DNA of 64,000 bases from Halomonas campaniensis (GCF_002211105.1 NZ_JPUA01000049.1:219689-283688), one strand, 5' to 3'; positions 1 to 8,344 are shown, counted from the stretch's first letter. Notes: generated by a model from the sequence alone, not told the origin. A program made the numbers and translations.

Positions 1-340
1 CGCAGGTGTGGCCCTTGTCTTGGGTGATCGAAAAGATTTTGGCGATCTCTTTGCGATGCAGCAGCAGTTTGCGGGTGCGCGTCGGGTCGGCAATCTCGTG
101 GGTGCTCGCGGTATTCAGCGGCATGATATGACTACCCAGCAGAAACGCTTCGCCGTTACGAACCAGAATATAGGTATCGGTGAGCTGAGCCTTACCGGCG
201 CGCAGGCTCTTCACTTCCCAGCCTGCCAGCGCTAGCCCTGCCTCGAAGGTTTCATCGATATGGTACTCAAACCGTGCCTTCTTGTTTTGGGCAATAACGC
301 TGCTACCGGGGCCCTTACTGTTACCTTTCTTAGTGGCCAT
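1..340 (-). CDS. smpB: SsrA-binding protein SmpB (partial, 3' end off the left edge)
   Basis: SmpB binds tmRNA and brings it to stalled ribosomes for trans-translation. The reverse strand reads from ATG at 338-340 and stays open to the left edge, giving 113 residues of a family of about 155-160. GWEVKSLR lies at residues 40-47 and the basic stretch TRTRKLLLHRKE near 88-98, both typical of the SmpB beta-barrel. An AGG a few bases before the ATG supports the start. It is divergent from ratA, a common arrangement in gammaproteobacteria. The C-terminal tail that mimics the anticodon stem is not in the window. Confidence 0.95.
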   Translation of the reverse strand, partial: MATKKGNSKGPGSSVIAQNKKARFEYHIDETFEAGLALAGWEVKSLRAGKAQLTDTYILVRNGEAFLLGSHIMPLNTASTHEIADPTRTRKLLLHRKEIAKIFSITQDKGHTC

Positions 341-465
341 GGAACCTCATAATTAATCTGTCAGTGGCTTCCCCTTCGTTATTTGGGGAGGCGTGATACC
401 ATTTAGGGTCTGAAAAATGTTTCCCATGATACGCTTTGGGCACTGTGAAGTCAGCGGAGAGGTCA

Positions 466-900
466 ATGCCAACCGTCAATCGTTCCGCCTTAGTGCGGCA
501 CACCCCCCAGAAAATGTTCGACCTGGTCAACGACTTCGAGCGCTACCCGGAGTTTTTGCCAGGTTGCCGTCAGGCGCGTCTGCTTGAGCATGATGATGTG
601 CATCTGATCGGCGAAATGACCCTAGGCCGCGCCGGTGTCGAGCAAACCATTACCACGCGCAACGAACTTTTTGCGCCCGAGCGTATTGAGCTGTCGCTGG
701 TAAAAGGGCCGTTTAAGCGGCTTAAAGGTCGCTGGCTATTTATCCCCATGGGGGAAGACGCCTGCAAAGTCAGCCTGGAGATGGAGTTCGAATTCGCCAA
801 TCGGTTGCTCGGCATGGCGTTCGGAAAACTCTTTCAGCAAATCGCTGGCCAGCTAGTCGATGCCTTCACCAAGCGCGCAAACGAGCTGTATGGGCGCTGA
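466..900 (+). CDS. ratA: Type II toxin-antitoxin system RatA family / ubiquinone-binding START protein
   Basis: This is the RatA/YfjG/coenzyme Q-binding (COQ10, polyketide cyclase) family, 144 residues. It was described in E. coli as a ribosome-association toxin, and the wider family binds ubiquinone. The N-terminus MPTVNRSALVRHTPQKMFDLVNDFERYPEFLPGC shows the family pattern of a beta strand, a helix and YPEFLPGC. The start at 466 has GGAGAGG just upstream. A TTG ten codons earlier also keeps the frame but has no ribosome-binding site. It overlaps rnfH by 11 nt, so the two are probably co-translated. Whether it acts as a toxin here cannot be read from the sequence. Confidence 0.9.
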   Translation: MPTVNRSALVRHTPQKMFDLVNDFERYPEFLPGCRQARLLEHDDVHLIGEMTLGRAGVEQTITTRNELFAPERIELSLVKGPFKRLKGRWLFIPMGEDACKVSLEMEFEFANRLLGMAFGKLFQQIAGQLVDAFTKRANELYGR

Positions 901-1207
901 AGCGCTAACAGTTGAGGTGGCCTTTGCGTTGCCTTCCAAGCAGCGCATAGTGGCTCTACGCGTCCCTGAGGGCACTACCGCACGTCAGGCCGTTGCCTTG
1001 GCCGATTTGCCAGCGTTATTCCCCGATCTGCCCAGCGATACCTTTGCTCAGGCGCCGCTGGGCATCTTCGGTAAAGCGCTACGCGAGCCCGATACCCATC
1101 TGTTACGCGACGGGGATCGAGTCGAAGTCTACCGGCCGTTGGCGATTGACCCCAAGGCCGCTCGATTGGAGCGTGCTAAGCGCCAAGCGAGTGATCCGAA
1201 GCGGTAA
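890..1207 (+). CDS. rnfH: RnfH family protein (UPF0125)
   Basis: RnfH-family proteins are small ubiquitin-like-fold proteins that usually follow ratA and have no settled biochemical role. This one is 105 residues. The motif GIFGKALREPDTHLLRDGDRVEVYRPLAIDPKAAR covers the central and C-terminal part and is diagnostic: G.FGK near 62-65 and DRVEVYRPL near 80-88. The ATG at 890 lies inside the end of ratA (11-nt overlap). A longer reading from 860 exists but would overlap ratA further and has no better ribosome-binding site. It converges on bamE, with 11 bp between the two genes. Confidence 0.9.
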   Translation: MGAEALTVEVAFALPSKQRIVALRVPEGTTARQAVALADLPALFPDLPSDTFAQAPLGIFGKALREPDTHLLRDGDRVEVYRPLAIDPKAARLERAKRQASDPKR

Positions 1208-1218
1208 CCGCTCTAAAG

Positions 1219-1671
1219 CTATTGAACAGGCTGTATGCCCTCGGGCGGACGCGTCTGGGTGCTCTCTTCAGGGAGCGCATCCATTGGGTCAACGCCTTCC
1301 GTTGCAGGGCCCATGCTGCTCTTGCCTTCAAGCGGCAGGGGTTTGGAGAAATCGCCCTCTTCCTCAATATTCGCTAAGCGCCCTTGAGGGTCAAAGGTGA
1401 GGGTGATGCGACGCTGCTCTACATCGCCATACGCTTTATCTAAACGAAATACATAGTCCCACTGGCTGGCGTCAAAGGGCGCTTCCAGCAATGGCCTGCC
1501 CATTACGTAAGTCACCTGCTCTTGGGTCATGCCTGGCTGAAGCTGGCTGACCATCTCTTGAGTGACCAGGTTGCCTTGGGGAATATCGCGCTTATACACG
1601 CCTACGTAGCTGCAGCCGCTAATGACGGTAAGGGCAACGGAGAGCGTGATGATTTGAGTCAATTTTTGCAT
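1219..1671 (-). CDS. bamE: Outer membrane protein assembly factor BamE (SmpA lipoprotein)
   Basis: BamE is a lipoprotein of the BAM complex that inserts beta-barrel proteins into the outer membrane. The 150-residue product starts with a basic and hydrophobic signal peptide ending in the lipobox VISGC, with the lipid-carrying Cys at residue 20. The SmpA/OmlA domain follows, including YKRDIPQGN, LQPGMTQEQVTYVMGRPL and DYVFR. The tail after about residue 105 is acidic, Pro-rich and probably disordered; it is longer than in E. coli (113 residues). It is divergent from fur, as in Pseudomonas, with 72 bp between them. Confidence 0.95.
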   Translation of the reverse strand: MQKLTQIITLSVALTVISGCSYVGVYKRDIPQGNLVTQEMVSQLQPGMTQEQVTYVMGRPLLEAPFDASQWDYVFRLDKAYGDVEQRRITLTFDPQGRLANIEEEGDFSKPLPLEGKSSMGPATEGVDPMDALPEESTQTRPPEGIQPVQ

Positions 1672-1743
1672 TTGGGCCTATTCTTCACTATCGTGGTTTC
1701 GGTTGATCATACCCGACCTAACCAGTTACTGCGAAGAGCGACC

Positions 1744-2196
1744 ATGGCCGATCAGAACCATGAATTGCGCAAAGCCGGTCTAAAAGTGACCCTGCCGCGC
1801 GTCAAGATACTTCAAATTCTCGAAAATGTTTCGGGTCAGCACCACCTTAGCGCGGAAGAAGTGTACAAAACACTGATTGATGCGGGCGAAGATGTTGGCT
1901 TGGCTACCGTATACCGCGTATTGACTCAGTTCGAGTCAGCGGGCTTGGTAATTCGTCATAATTTCGACGGAGGCCATGCGGTATTCGAGATGACCCAAGA
2001 GGATCACCATGACCACATGGTGTGCCTTGAAAGCGGTGAAATCATTGAGTTTGTTGATGAGATCATCGAGCGTCGTCAGCAGGAAATTGCTGAAGAGCAC
2101 GGCTACGAACTAGTGGATCACGCCCTGGTACTTTATGTGCGTCCGCGCGGTTCCGACGTAACACGCCAGGACAGTGGGCCGACTAACAAGAAATAG
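1744..2196 (+). CDS. fur: Ferric uptake regulator Fur
   Basis: Fur represses iron-uptake genes when Fe2+ is bound. The product is 150 residues. The winged helix is in the first 80 residues (HHLSAEEVYKTL, VGLATVYRVLTQF) and the metal-binding HHDH motif is at 88-91. Of the two Cys that hold structural zinc in E. coli Fur, only C94 is present; the second position is Ser97 and there is no C-terminal Cys pair, so the structural zinc site of the E. coli type is absent. The start at MADQNHELRK matches Fur N-termini; the frame is open upstream but that part is antisense to bamE. A long hairpin with a T-run follows. Confidence 0.95.
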   Translation: MADQNHELRKAGLKVTLPRVKILQILENVSGQHHLSAEEVYKTLIDAGEDVGLATVYRVLTQFESAGLVIRHNFDGGHAVFEMTQEDHHDHMVCLESGEIIEFVDEIIERRQQEIAEEHGYELVDHALVLYVRPRGSDVTRQDSGPTNKK

Positions 2197-2251
2197 CGTC
2201 CTAATAGGGCGCCGTTAGTCGAAAACCGCTAGTCGCTGTTCGAAATGTAAG

Positions 2252-2336
2252 CGCCCCTAATCTGCTGGGTCGAATTCATCGTTAACTGAAACCGTTAATT
2301 GAATTCATCCAGTGGATCAGGGGCGTTTGTTTTTTT
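2252..2336. terminator. Long inverted repeat / terminator between fur and recN
   Basis: Two imperfect arms of about 33 nt (2252-2286 and 2294-2325) can pair across a short loop; CGCCCCT...AGGGGCG forms the base. The right side is followed by a T-rich tract at 2326-2336. It would end fur transcripts, and because the hairpin is symmetrical it may also end recN transcripts arriving from the other side. It is much longer than needed for an intrinsic terminator. Confidence 0.7.
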
Positions 2337-2352
2337 CAGGCACGCGCATTCG

Positions 2353-4026
2353 TCAGTGTGGCGGGCGCTGACTAGCGTGGAGCATCTCCCGCGCGTGGGC
2401 GAGGGTTTGGTCAGAAAGTTTCACTCCCCCTAGCATACGTGCCAGCTCGCTGATGCGGCCTTGCTCGTCGAGCAGCGCCATTTGCGTCAAAGTGGTGTCG
2501 CGCTTCGCCTGTTTCTCGATATGCAGATGCTGGTGGGCCTGGGCTGCCACTTGCGGCAGGTGAGTCACGGTCATGACCTGGCCGTTTTCGCCCAGTTTGC
2601 GCAGTAGTTGGCCAACGATCTCTGCAGTGGCCCCCGAGATACCCACATCCACTTCGTCAAACACCAGACTGGGCACCGTTGAGTGCGTCGCCGCGACGAC
2701 TTGAATGGCGAGACTAATGCGCGACAATTCGCCGCCGGAAGCGACCTTGGTCAATGGGCGTGCGGGCTGGCCAGGGTTGGCGCTAATCAAAAACTGCACG
2801 CGGTCAAGGCCTTCAGGGGAGGGTGCGTCTTTGGCGGTGACTTCCACTTCAAAACGGGCTTTACCCATGGCTAAAAAGCCCAGTTGCTGCTGCACCTCTT
2901 TGCCCAGGCGAAGCGCGGCTTTCTGACGGCTCTCGGTGAGTTTTTTCGCCTCTTGGCGGTACGCTTCGCGTAACTCGACGACCCGTGCACTGAGTGCCTC
3001 CAGGTCGTTGCCACCCTCTTCGAGCTGAGCGACTTCACGCTGCAGATCCGCATGCAGGGCGTATAGCTCTTCAGGGGCAATGTGATGCTTGCGGGCGATG
3101 CGATGGACGTCGGTCATGCGCTCTTCCACCCAGGCGAGCCGCTCAGGGTCTAGCTCGGTGGTGCTGGCGAGGCGGTTAAGTTCGCTGGCGGCCTCTTCCA
3201 CTTGAATGCGCGCATCGCTCAGCATGGCAAGCGTGTTGGCTAGGGTGCCCTTGTCACTGCCCGGCAGGGCGCTCAAGTGGGCAAACGCCTGATTCAGTAA
3301 AGAGAGCGCGCCGCCCTCATCGCTGGCGCAGCAGTCGGCGGCAAACTGGGTTTCGCGCAGGGTCTCCTCCGCATGAGCGAGGGTGTGCTGCTCTTCCTCT
3401 AACGTGGCTAATTCTCCCTCCGCTAAACCGAGCTGATCCAGCTCCTCTACCTGGTAGCGCAGCAACTGCCGTTTGGCCTCTACTTCACTGCCTTCTTCAC
3501 TCAGCTTCTTCAACTGACGACGGGCGCTGCGCCACTCGCGGAACGTTTCGGCTAATTGAGCGGTGACACCGTTTAAGCCTGCATAATCGTCTAATAGAGC
3601 GAGATGGGTCTCTTCGCGCATCAGCGCGTGATGGGCATGCTGGCCATGAATTTGAATCAGCTGCTCGCCGAGGGATTTTAAGTCAGAGATAGTCGCGGGG
3701 TGGCCGTTAATCCACGCCTTGGAGCGGCCGTTGGCGGTGACCACGCGGCGCAGCAAGCACTCTTCTGCCGGGAGCTCCCGGGCCGTTAGCCACTCGACGG
3801 CGGCGGGCAGGTGCTGAATATCAAAACGCGCGGAGAGATCGGTGCGCTCGCGGCCGTGGCGTACGCTACCGGCGTCGGCACGCTCGCCCAGGCAGAGCCC
3901 AAGGGCGCCTAACAGGATCGATTTGCCCGCCCCGGTTTCCCCGGTAATTGCGGTCATACCGCCGGTCAAGTCGAGTTCCAGGTGATCGACAATGGCGAAA
4001 TCTTGAATAGCTAGCTGAGTAAGCAT
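2353..4026 (-). CDS. recN: DNA repair protein RecN
   Basis: RecN is an SMC-like ATPase that tethers DNA ends during double-strand break repair. At 557 residues it is full length. The Walker A motif GETGAGKS is at 29-36. A long coiled-coil arm (about 150-370, rich in Glu, Leu and Arg) follows, and the ABC signature SGGELSRISLA and Walker B LVFDEVDVGISG lie in the last third. GGGAGG sits four bases before the ATG. Its divergent upstream region contains a promoter overlapped by a LexA-type box, so induction by DNA damage is expected. Confidence 0.95.
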   Translation of the reverse strand: MLTQLAIQDFAIVDHLELDLTGGMTAITGETGAGKSILLGALGLCLGERADAGSVRHGRERTDLSARFDIQHLPAAVEWLTARELPAEECLLRRVVTANGRSKAWINGHPATISDLKSLGEQLIQIHGQHAHHALMREETHLALLDDYAGLNGVTAQLAETFREWRSARRQLKKLSEEGSEVEAKRQLLRYQVEELDQLGLAEGELATLEEEQHTLAHAEETLRETQFAADCCASDEGGALSLLNQAFAHLSALPGSDKGTLANTLAMLSDARIQVEEAASELNRLASTTELDPERLAWVEERMTDVHRIARKHHIAPEELYALHADLQREVAQLEEGGNDLEALSARVVELREAYRQEAKKLTESRQKAALRLGKEVQQQLGFLAMGKARFEVEVTAKDAPSPEGLDRVQFLISANPGQPARPLTKVASGGELSRISLAIQVVAATHSTVPSLVFDEVDVGISGATAEIVGQLLRKLGENGQVMTVTHLPQVAAQAHQHLHIEKQAKRDTTLTQMALLDEQGRISELARMLGGVKLSDQTLAHAREMLHASQRPPH

Positions 4027-4075
4027 GGCGCCTCCCGAGGCGGTTCAGCACAGAAGCTGGATACTTATCCAATAG

Positions 4076-4111
4076 TTGTTGATTTATACAGTAGTTAATA
4101 ACTCACTTCAA
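4076..4111 (-). promoter_or_regulatory. recN promoter with overlapping LexA (SOS) box
   Basis: On the minus strand, -35 TTGAAG (4106-4111) and -10 TATAAA (4083-4088) are 17 bp apart. The 16-mer TTGTTGATTTATACAG (plus strand, 4076-4091) fits the LexA pattern CTGT-N8-ACAG with one mismatch and covers the -10. A second, weaker palindrome, TGGATACTTATCCA (4058-4071), lies closer to recN and may be an additional low-affinity box. The arrangement matches known SOS control of recN. Confidence 0.75.
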
Positions 4112-4118
4112 TGCACCT

Positions 4119-4146
4119 CTTGAGATGGGATTTATGGCCCCCATAT
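4119..4146 (+). promoter_or_regulatory. Sigma-32 heat-shock promoter of grpE
   Basis: CTTGAGA (4119-4125) and CCCCATAT (4139-4146) are 13 bp apart. They match the sigma-32 consensus CTTGAAA / CCCCATNT at 6 of 7 positions and at every defined position respectively. The element is about 105 bp before grpE and on its strand. Confidence 0.8.
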
Positions 4147-4250
4147 AGCCTGCATCGTTGGTTAAAGCTAGCTAGTTAAAGCGAGTGATCTATAGCTTAC
4201 TTCTCTGTGCGCCGCCCGTATGGCCGCGCCCTACTTTTTAGGAGCACAAC

Positions 4251-4892
4251 ATGGCGAAAGAACCGCAAACTCCGTTGGATGACGAACTCACACGCCACGA
4301 GCATGAAGCCGAGGGCGCTGAACAAGCGGCTGAGAAAGTGGCTGAAGAGCGCTTGATGGAAGGTGAGCTGGAAGGGCTGATCAATGACGAAGAGCCGCTG
4401 GAAGGTAGTTCCGATAACCCTGAAGCGGAAATGCTGGCTGCCCAGGTCGACGAGTTAGAGCAAAGTCTGGCCGAGGCCAAGGATCAAGCCCTGCGCGCTG
4501 CCGCCGAAGCACAAAACGTGCGCCGCCGTGCCGAGCAGGAAGCGGAAAAAGCGCGCAAGTTTGCTCTGGAGAAGTTCGTTAAAGAACTGCTGCCCGTGGT
4601 TGATAGCCTGGAAAAGGCTCTTGAAACCATGGAAGAGGGGGCCTCCGAGGTTCACCGCGAAGGCGTCTCCATGACACTCAAGATGCAGCTGGATGTACTC
4701 AATAAATTCGGCGTTGAGAGCATCGAGCCCCATGGTGAGCCCTTCGACCCGCAGGTGCACGAAGCCATGACCATGGTGCCAAACCCGGATCTTGATCCGA
4801 ACACCGTGATGGACGTTATGCAGAAAGGCTATTTACTCAATGGCCGCCTGGTGCGTCCGGCGATGGTCGTCGTCAGCAAAAAAGCCGATTAA
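4251..4892 (+). CDS. grpE: Nucleotide exchange factor GrpE
   Basis: GrpE releases ADP from DnaK and serves as a thermosensor of the chaperone cycle. The 213-residue product has a very acidic, probably disordered N-terminus (about 1-60), a long alpha-helical dimerisation stretch (60-130, RRRAEQEAEKARKFALEKFVKELLPVVDSLEKAL), and the C-terminal beta domain with GVESIEPHGEPFDPQVHEAM and GYLLNGRLVRPAMVVV. AGGAG before the ATG supports the start. It has its own sigma-32 promoter and lies upstream of dnaK with a second heat-shock promoter between them. Confidence 0.97.
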   Translation: MAKEPQTPLDDELTRHEHEAEGAEQAAEKVAEERLMEGELEGLINDEEPLEGSSDNPEAEMLAAQVDELEQSLAEAKDQALRAAAEAQNVRRRAEQEAEKARKFALEKFVKELLPVVDSLEKALETMEEGASEVHREGVSMTLKMQLDVLNKFGVESIEPHGEPFDPQVHEAMTMVPNPDLDPNTVMDVMQKGYLLNGRLVRPAMVVVSKKAD

Positions 4893-4936
4893 GCCACTGG
4901 CGACACAGAGTGTGCAAAGAGAGTGTGAAAAAAGCC

Positions 4937-4964
4937 CTTGAAATGTCAGCGGCGGCCCCCAAAT
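4937..4964 (+). promoter_or_regulatory. Sigma-32 heat-shock promoter of dnaK
   Basis: CTTGAAA (4937-4943) is a perfect -35 for sigma-32. CCCCAAAT (4957-4964) matches CCCCATNT with one mismatch. The spacer is 13 bp, the same as at the grpE promoter. It lies in the 158-bp gap between grpE and dnaK, giving dnaK a heat-shock promoter of its own. Confidence 0.8.
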
Positions 4965-5050
4965 AAAGGGCAACCCCGCGGGGAAACCCGCAGACACGTT
5001 TTAAAAGACTAAATTTTCAGTTTTGTAACAACCGAATTCGAGGTATTGCT

Positions 5051-6985
5051 ATGGGACGTATAATTGGTATCGACCTGGGCACCACTAACTCTTGTGTGGC
5101 CGTGCTCGATGGTGACAGCGCTAAAGTTATCGAAAACGCTGAAGGCGGCCGTACCACGCCTTCTATCATCGCCTATACCGATGATGGTGAAACGCTGGTT
5201 GGTCAGGCCGCCAAGCGTCAGGCTGTCACTAACCCGGAAAACACCCTGTACGCCATCAAACGTCTGATTGGCCGTCGCTTTAAAGACGACGTTGTCCAGA
5301 AAGATATCAAGATGGTGCCGTACAAAATCAGCGAAGCTGATAACGGTGATGCCTGGGTTGAAGTAAAAGGCAAAAAAATGGCACCGCCGCAGGTAAGCGC
5401 GGAAGTGCTGAAGAAAATGAAGAAGACCGCCGAAGACTATCTGGGCGAAGCGGTCACCGAAGCGGTCATTACCGTGCCGGCCTACTTCAATGACAGCCAG
5501 CGTCAGGCAACCAAAGATGCCGGCCGCATTGCCGGTCTCGATGTTAAGCGCATCATCAACGAGCCGACCGCTGCTGCACTGGCTTACGGTATGGACAAAA
5601 CCCGTGGTGACAAAACCATCGCGGTTTACGACCTGGGTGGCGGTACCTTCGATATCTCGATCATCGAAATTGCCGATGTCGACGGCGAAACCCAGTTTGA
5701 AGTGTTGGCCACCAACGGTGACACCTTCCTGGGCGGCGAAGACTTCGACCTGGCGCTGATTAACTACCTGGTTGACCAGTTCAAGTCTGATAGCGGCATC
5801 GATCTGTCCGGCGACAATCTGGCCATGCAGCGTCTCAAAGAAGCTGCTGAGAAAGCCAAGATTGAGCTCTCAAGTGCCCAGCAGACCGATGTGAACCTGC
5901 CGTATATCACCGCTGACAACACTGGCCCGAAACACCTTAACGTTAAGGTGACCCGTGCCAAGCTGGAGTCGCTGGTCGAAGAGCTGGTTCAGCGCTCGCT
6001 TGAGCCGTGCAAAATGGCATTGAAAGACGCAGGCCTGTCTGCCTCTGAGATCGACGAAGTGATCCTGGTCGGTGGTCAGACGCGTATGCCGATGGTGCAG
6101 AAGAAAGCGGCTGACTTCTTCGGTAAAGAAGCACGCAAAGACGTTAACCCGGACGAAGCCGTGGCCGTGGGTGCTGCGATTCAGGGTGGCGTACTCGGCG
6201 GTGACGTTAAAGACGTGCTGCTGCTCGACGTTACCCCGCTGACCCTGGGTATCGAAACTCTGGGTGGTGTGATGACGCCGCTGATCGACAAGAACACCAC
6301 CATCCCGACCAAGAAGACCCAAACCTTCTCAACCGCGGATGACAACCAGACGGCCGTGACCATTCACGTCGTCCAGGGTGAGCGCAAGCAGGTTGCGCAG
6401 AACAAATCGCTGGGTCGTTTTGACCTCGCCGACATTCCGCCTGCACCGCGCGGTGTGCCGCAGGTCGAGGTTGCCTTTGATCTGGATGCCAACGGTATTC
6501 TGAACGTATCGGCGAAAGACAAGGCCACCGGTAAAGAGCAGTCCATCGTTATCAAGGCCTCCAGCGGTCTGTCGGACGAAGAGATCGAACAGATGGTTCG
6601 CGACGCGGAAGCCCACGCGGAAGAGGACAAAAAGTTCGAAGCCTTGGTACAGCTGCGTAATCAAGCTGACGGCATGATTCACGCCACGCGCAAAACGTTG
6701 GAAGAGGCCGGTGACAAAGCCACTGACGACGAGAAGCAGGCGATTGAAACGGCCATCAGCGAGCTGGAAGAGGCGGTTAAAACAGACGACCAGGACGACA
6801 TTCAGAAGAAATTGGATGCATTGACCGAAGCCTCTGGCAAGCTTGCCCAGAAAATGTACGCCGAGCAGGCAGAAGCAGCGCAGCAAGAGGGCGGTGAAGG
6901 TGCCGAGAATGCCGGTGCCAAGCCGGAAGAAGACGTAGTTGACGCCGAGTACGAAGAAGTCAACGACGATCAGAAAAAGCAGTAA
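5051..6985 (+). CDS. dnaK: Molecular chaperone DnaK (Hsp70)
   Basis: DnaK is the ATP-dependent Hsp70 that folds and protects proteins with DnaJ and GrpE. The 644-residue product has the ATPase domain (GIDLGTTNS at 6-14, the phosphate-2 loop AVYDLGGGTFDISII near 196, the adenosine motif ILVGGQTRMP near 338), the linker DVLLLDVTPLTLGIET near 390, the substrate-binding beta domain, and the helical lid. The C-terminus is acidic and ends in DVVDAEYEEVNDDQKKQ, as usual in gammaproteobacteria. The gene is complete. A perfect 9-bp GC hairpin follows the stop. Confidence 0.98.
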   Translation: MGRIIGIDLGTTNSCVAVLDGDSAKVIENAEGGRTTPSIIAYTDDGETLVGQAAKRQAVTNPENTLYAIKRLIGRRFKDDVVQKDIKMVPYKISEADNGDAWVEVKGKKMAPPQVSAEVLKKMKKTAEDYLGEAVTEAVITVPAYFNDSQRQATKDAGRIAGLDVKRIINEPTAAALAYGMDKTRGDKTIAVYDLGGGTFDISIIEIADVDGETQFEVLATNGDTFLGGEDFDLALINYLVDQFKSDSGIDLSGDNLAMQRLKEAAEKAKIELSSAQQTDVNLPYITADNTGPKHLNVKVTRAKLESLVEELVQRSLEPCKMALKDAGLSASEIDEVILVGGQTRMPMVQKKAADFFGKEARKDVNPDEAVAVGAAIQGGVLGGDVKDVLLLDVTPLTLGIETLGGVMTPLIDKNTTIPTKKTQTFSTADDNQTAVTIHVVQGERKQVAQNKSLGRFDLADIPPAPRGVPQVEVAFDLDANGILNVSAKDKATGKEQSIVIKASSGLSDEEIEQMVRDAEAHAEEDKKFEALVQLRNQADGMIHATRKTLEEAGDKATDDEKQAIETAISELEEAVKTDDQDDIQKKLDALTEASGKLAQKMYAEQAEAAQQEGGEGAENAGAKPEEDVVDAEYEEVNDDQKKQ

Positions 6986-7013
6986 CATCCTCTTTCTGCC
7001 AAGGAAAGCGGTG

Positions 7014-7035
7014 ACGCGGGAGCTTACTCCCGCGT
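7014..7035 (+). terminator. Hairpin after dnaK (partial terminator)
   Basis: ACGCGGGAG (7014-7022) and CTCCCGCGT (7027-7035) form a perfect 9-bp stem with a CTTA loop. The sequence after it (TGCTGTTTCC) has few T residues, so read-through into dnaJ is likely. This would lower DnaJ relative to DnaK. Confidence 0.55.
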
Positions 7036-7056
7036 TGCTGTTTCCGGGATAAAGAC

Positions 7057-7144
7057 GCACGTAGTTAGGTATGTAAATTAGGTATGTAGCTAAGTACGTA
7101 GCTAAATGTGTATGTCGCTAAAGTGCAGTTGAGTGCGTAGCTAA
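7057..7144 (+). repeat. Seven degenerate tandem copies of a 12-bp unit before dnaJ
   Basis: Units resembling GTAYGTAGCTAA start at 7057, 7069, 7082, 7094, 7106, 7123 and 7133. The copies at 7082-7093 (GTATGTAGCTAA) and 7094-7105 (GTACGTAGCTAA) differ by one base and the last (7133-7144, GTGCGTAGCTAA) by two or fewer. The array fills most of the dnaK-dnaJ gap and ends just before the dnaJ ribosome-binding site. Confidence 0.8.
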
Positions 7145-7162
7145 CCAGGAGGCGTAGGGCCC

Positions 7163-8308
7163 ATGTCCAAACGCGATTATTACGAAGTCCTGGGTGTCGA
7201 AAAAGGGGCCGATCAGAAAGAGATCAAGAAGGCCTATCGCCGTCTGGCGCAAAAATTCCACCCTGATCGAAACCCGGACGATAAAACCTCTGCGGAAAAA
7301 TTCCGCGAAGTGTCCGAAGCGTATGAAGTGCTTAGCGACGGCGAAAAACGCGCTGCCTACGACCAGTTCGGCCATGCGGGTGTTGATGGCCAAGGTGGCG
7401 GCGGTGGTTTCGGCGGCGCAGGTGCCGGCGATTTCAGTGACATTTTCGGCGATGTGTTTGGCGATATTTTTGGCGGAGGCGGTGGCCGCCGCCGTGGGCC
7501 CAATGCCCCGGCACGCGGTTCCGACCTGCGCTATAACCTAGAGCTGGATCTAGAGAATGCCGTTTCAGGCACCACGGTCGATATTCGTGTGCCGCGGCAT
7601 ATCGAGTGTGACCGTTGTGATGGCGGCGGCGCTGAGCCCGGCTCTTCTAAAGAGACCTGCCCGACCTGCCACGGTCACGGTCAAGTGCGTATGCAGCAAG
7701 GCTTCTTTGCCGTGCAGCAAACGTGCCCGACCTGTCATGGCTCTGGTCAGCACATCAAAGTGCCCTGCCATAAGTGTAATGGCGAAGGGCGCGTTCGTGA
7801 GACGCGCACGCTGTCCGTTAAGATTCCGCCCGGCGTCGATACCGGCGACCGTATTCGCTTGAACGGCGAAGGCGAAAGCGGCGTGAACGGTGGCCCGCCT
7901 GGGGATCTGTATGTGCAGGTGGCGATCAAGCCGCACCATATCTTCCAGCGTGACGGTAAGCACCTGCAGTGCGATGTGCCGATCAACTTTGTTGATGCCG
8001 CGCTAGGTGGCGAGCTTGAAGTGCCGACGCTAGATGGCCGCGTGAAGCTGAAGATTCCACCGGAAACCCAAACAGGCAAGCTGTTCCGCCTGCGTGGTAA
8101 AGGCGTGAAGCCCGTGCGCGGTGGTATGCCCGGCGACCTGCTGTGCAAGGTGGTAGTGGAAACACCGGTGAAGCTTAACGACGAGCAGCGCGATTTACTG
8201 CGCCAGCTGCAAAAGAGCTTCGACGACAGCAATAGCCACAACCACTCGCCGAAGAAAACCGGCTTCTTTGACAGCGTGAAAAGCTTCTTTGAAGATATGA
8301 AGCCGTAA
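7163..8308 (+). CDS. dnaJ: Molecular chaperone DnaJ (Hsp40)
   Basis: DnaJ delivers unfolded proteins to DnaK and stimulates its ATPase. This is a full type A DnaJ, 381 residues: the J domain with HPD at 33-35, a Gly/Phe-rich linker (about 75-112), and four CxxCxGxG zinc modules (CDRCDGGG, CPTCHGHG, CPTCHGSG, CHKCNGEG; about 148-210). Two substrate-binding beta domains and a C-terminal helical segment follow. CAGGAGG lies 9 nt before the ATG. Expression probably comes from the dnaK transcript through a leaky hairpin and the repeat array upstream. Confidence 0.97.
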   Translation: MSKRDYYEVLGVEKGADQKEIKKAYRRLAQKFHPDRNPDDKTSAEKFREVSEAYEVLSDGEKRAAYDQFGHAGVDGQGGGGGFGGAGAGDFSDIFGDVFGDIFGGGGGRRRGPNAPARGSDLRYNLELDLENAVSGTTVDIRVPRHIECDRCDGGGAEPGSSKETCPTCHGHGQVRMQQGFFAVQQTCPTCHGSGQHIKVPCHKCNGEGRVRETRTLSVKIPPGVDTGDRIRLNGEGESGVNGGPPGDLYVQVAIKPHHIFQRDGKHLQCDVPINFVDAALGGELEVPTLDGRVKLKIPPETQTGKLFRLRGKGVKPVRGGMPGDLLCKVVVETPVKLNDEQRDLLRQLQKSFDDSNSHNHSPKKTGFFDSVKSFFEDMKP

Positions 8309-8344
8309 AACTGTAATAATGGTAAGCAGTTAGTTGTTTTGTTC

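Noticed and set aside
8..235. Plus-strand frame at the left edge
   Set aside because: It is antisense to smpB, which is clearly coding on the minus strand.
6329..7060. Open frame of 243 codons antisense to dnaK
   Set aside because: It overlaps the dnaK substrate-binding domain and has the reversed codon bias of a shadow frame, with no ribosome-binding site.
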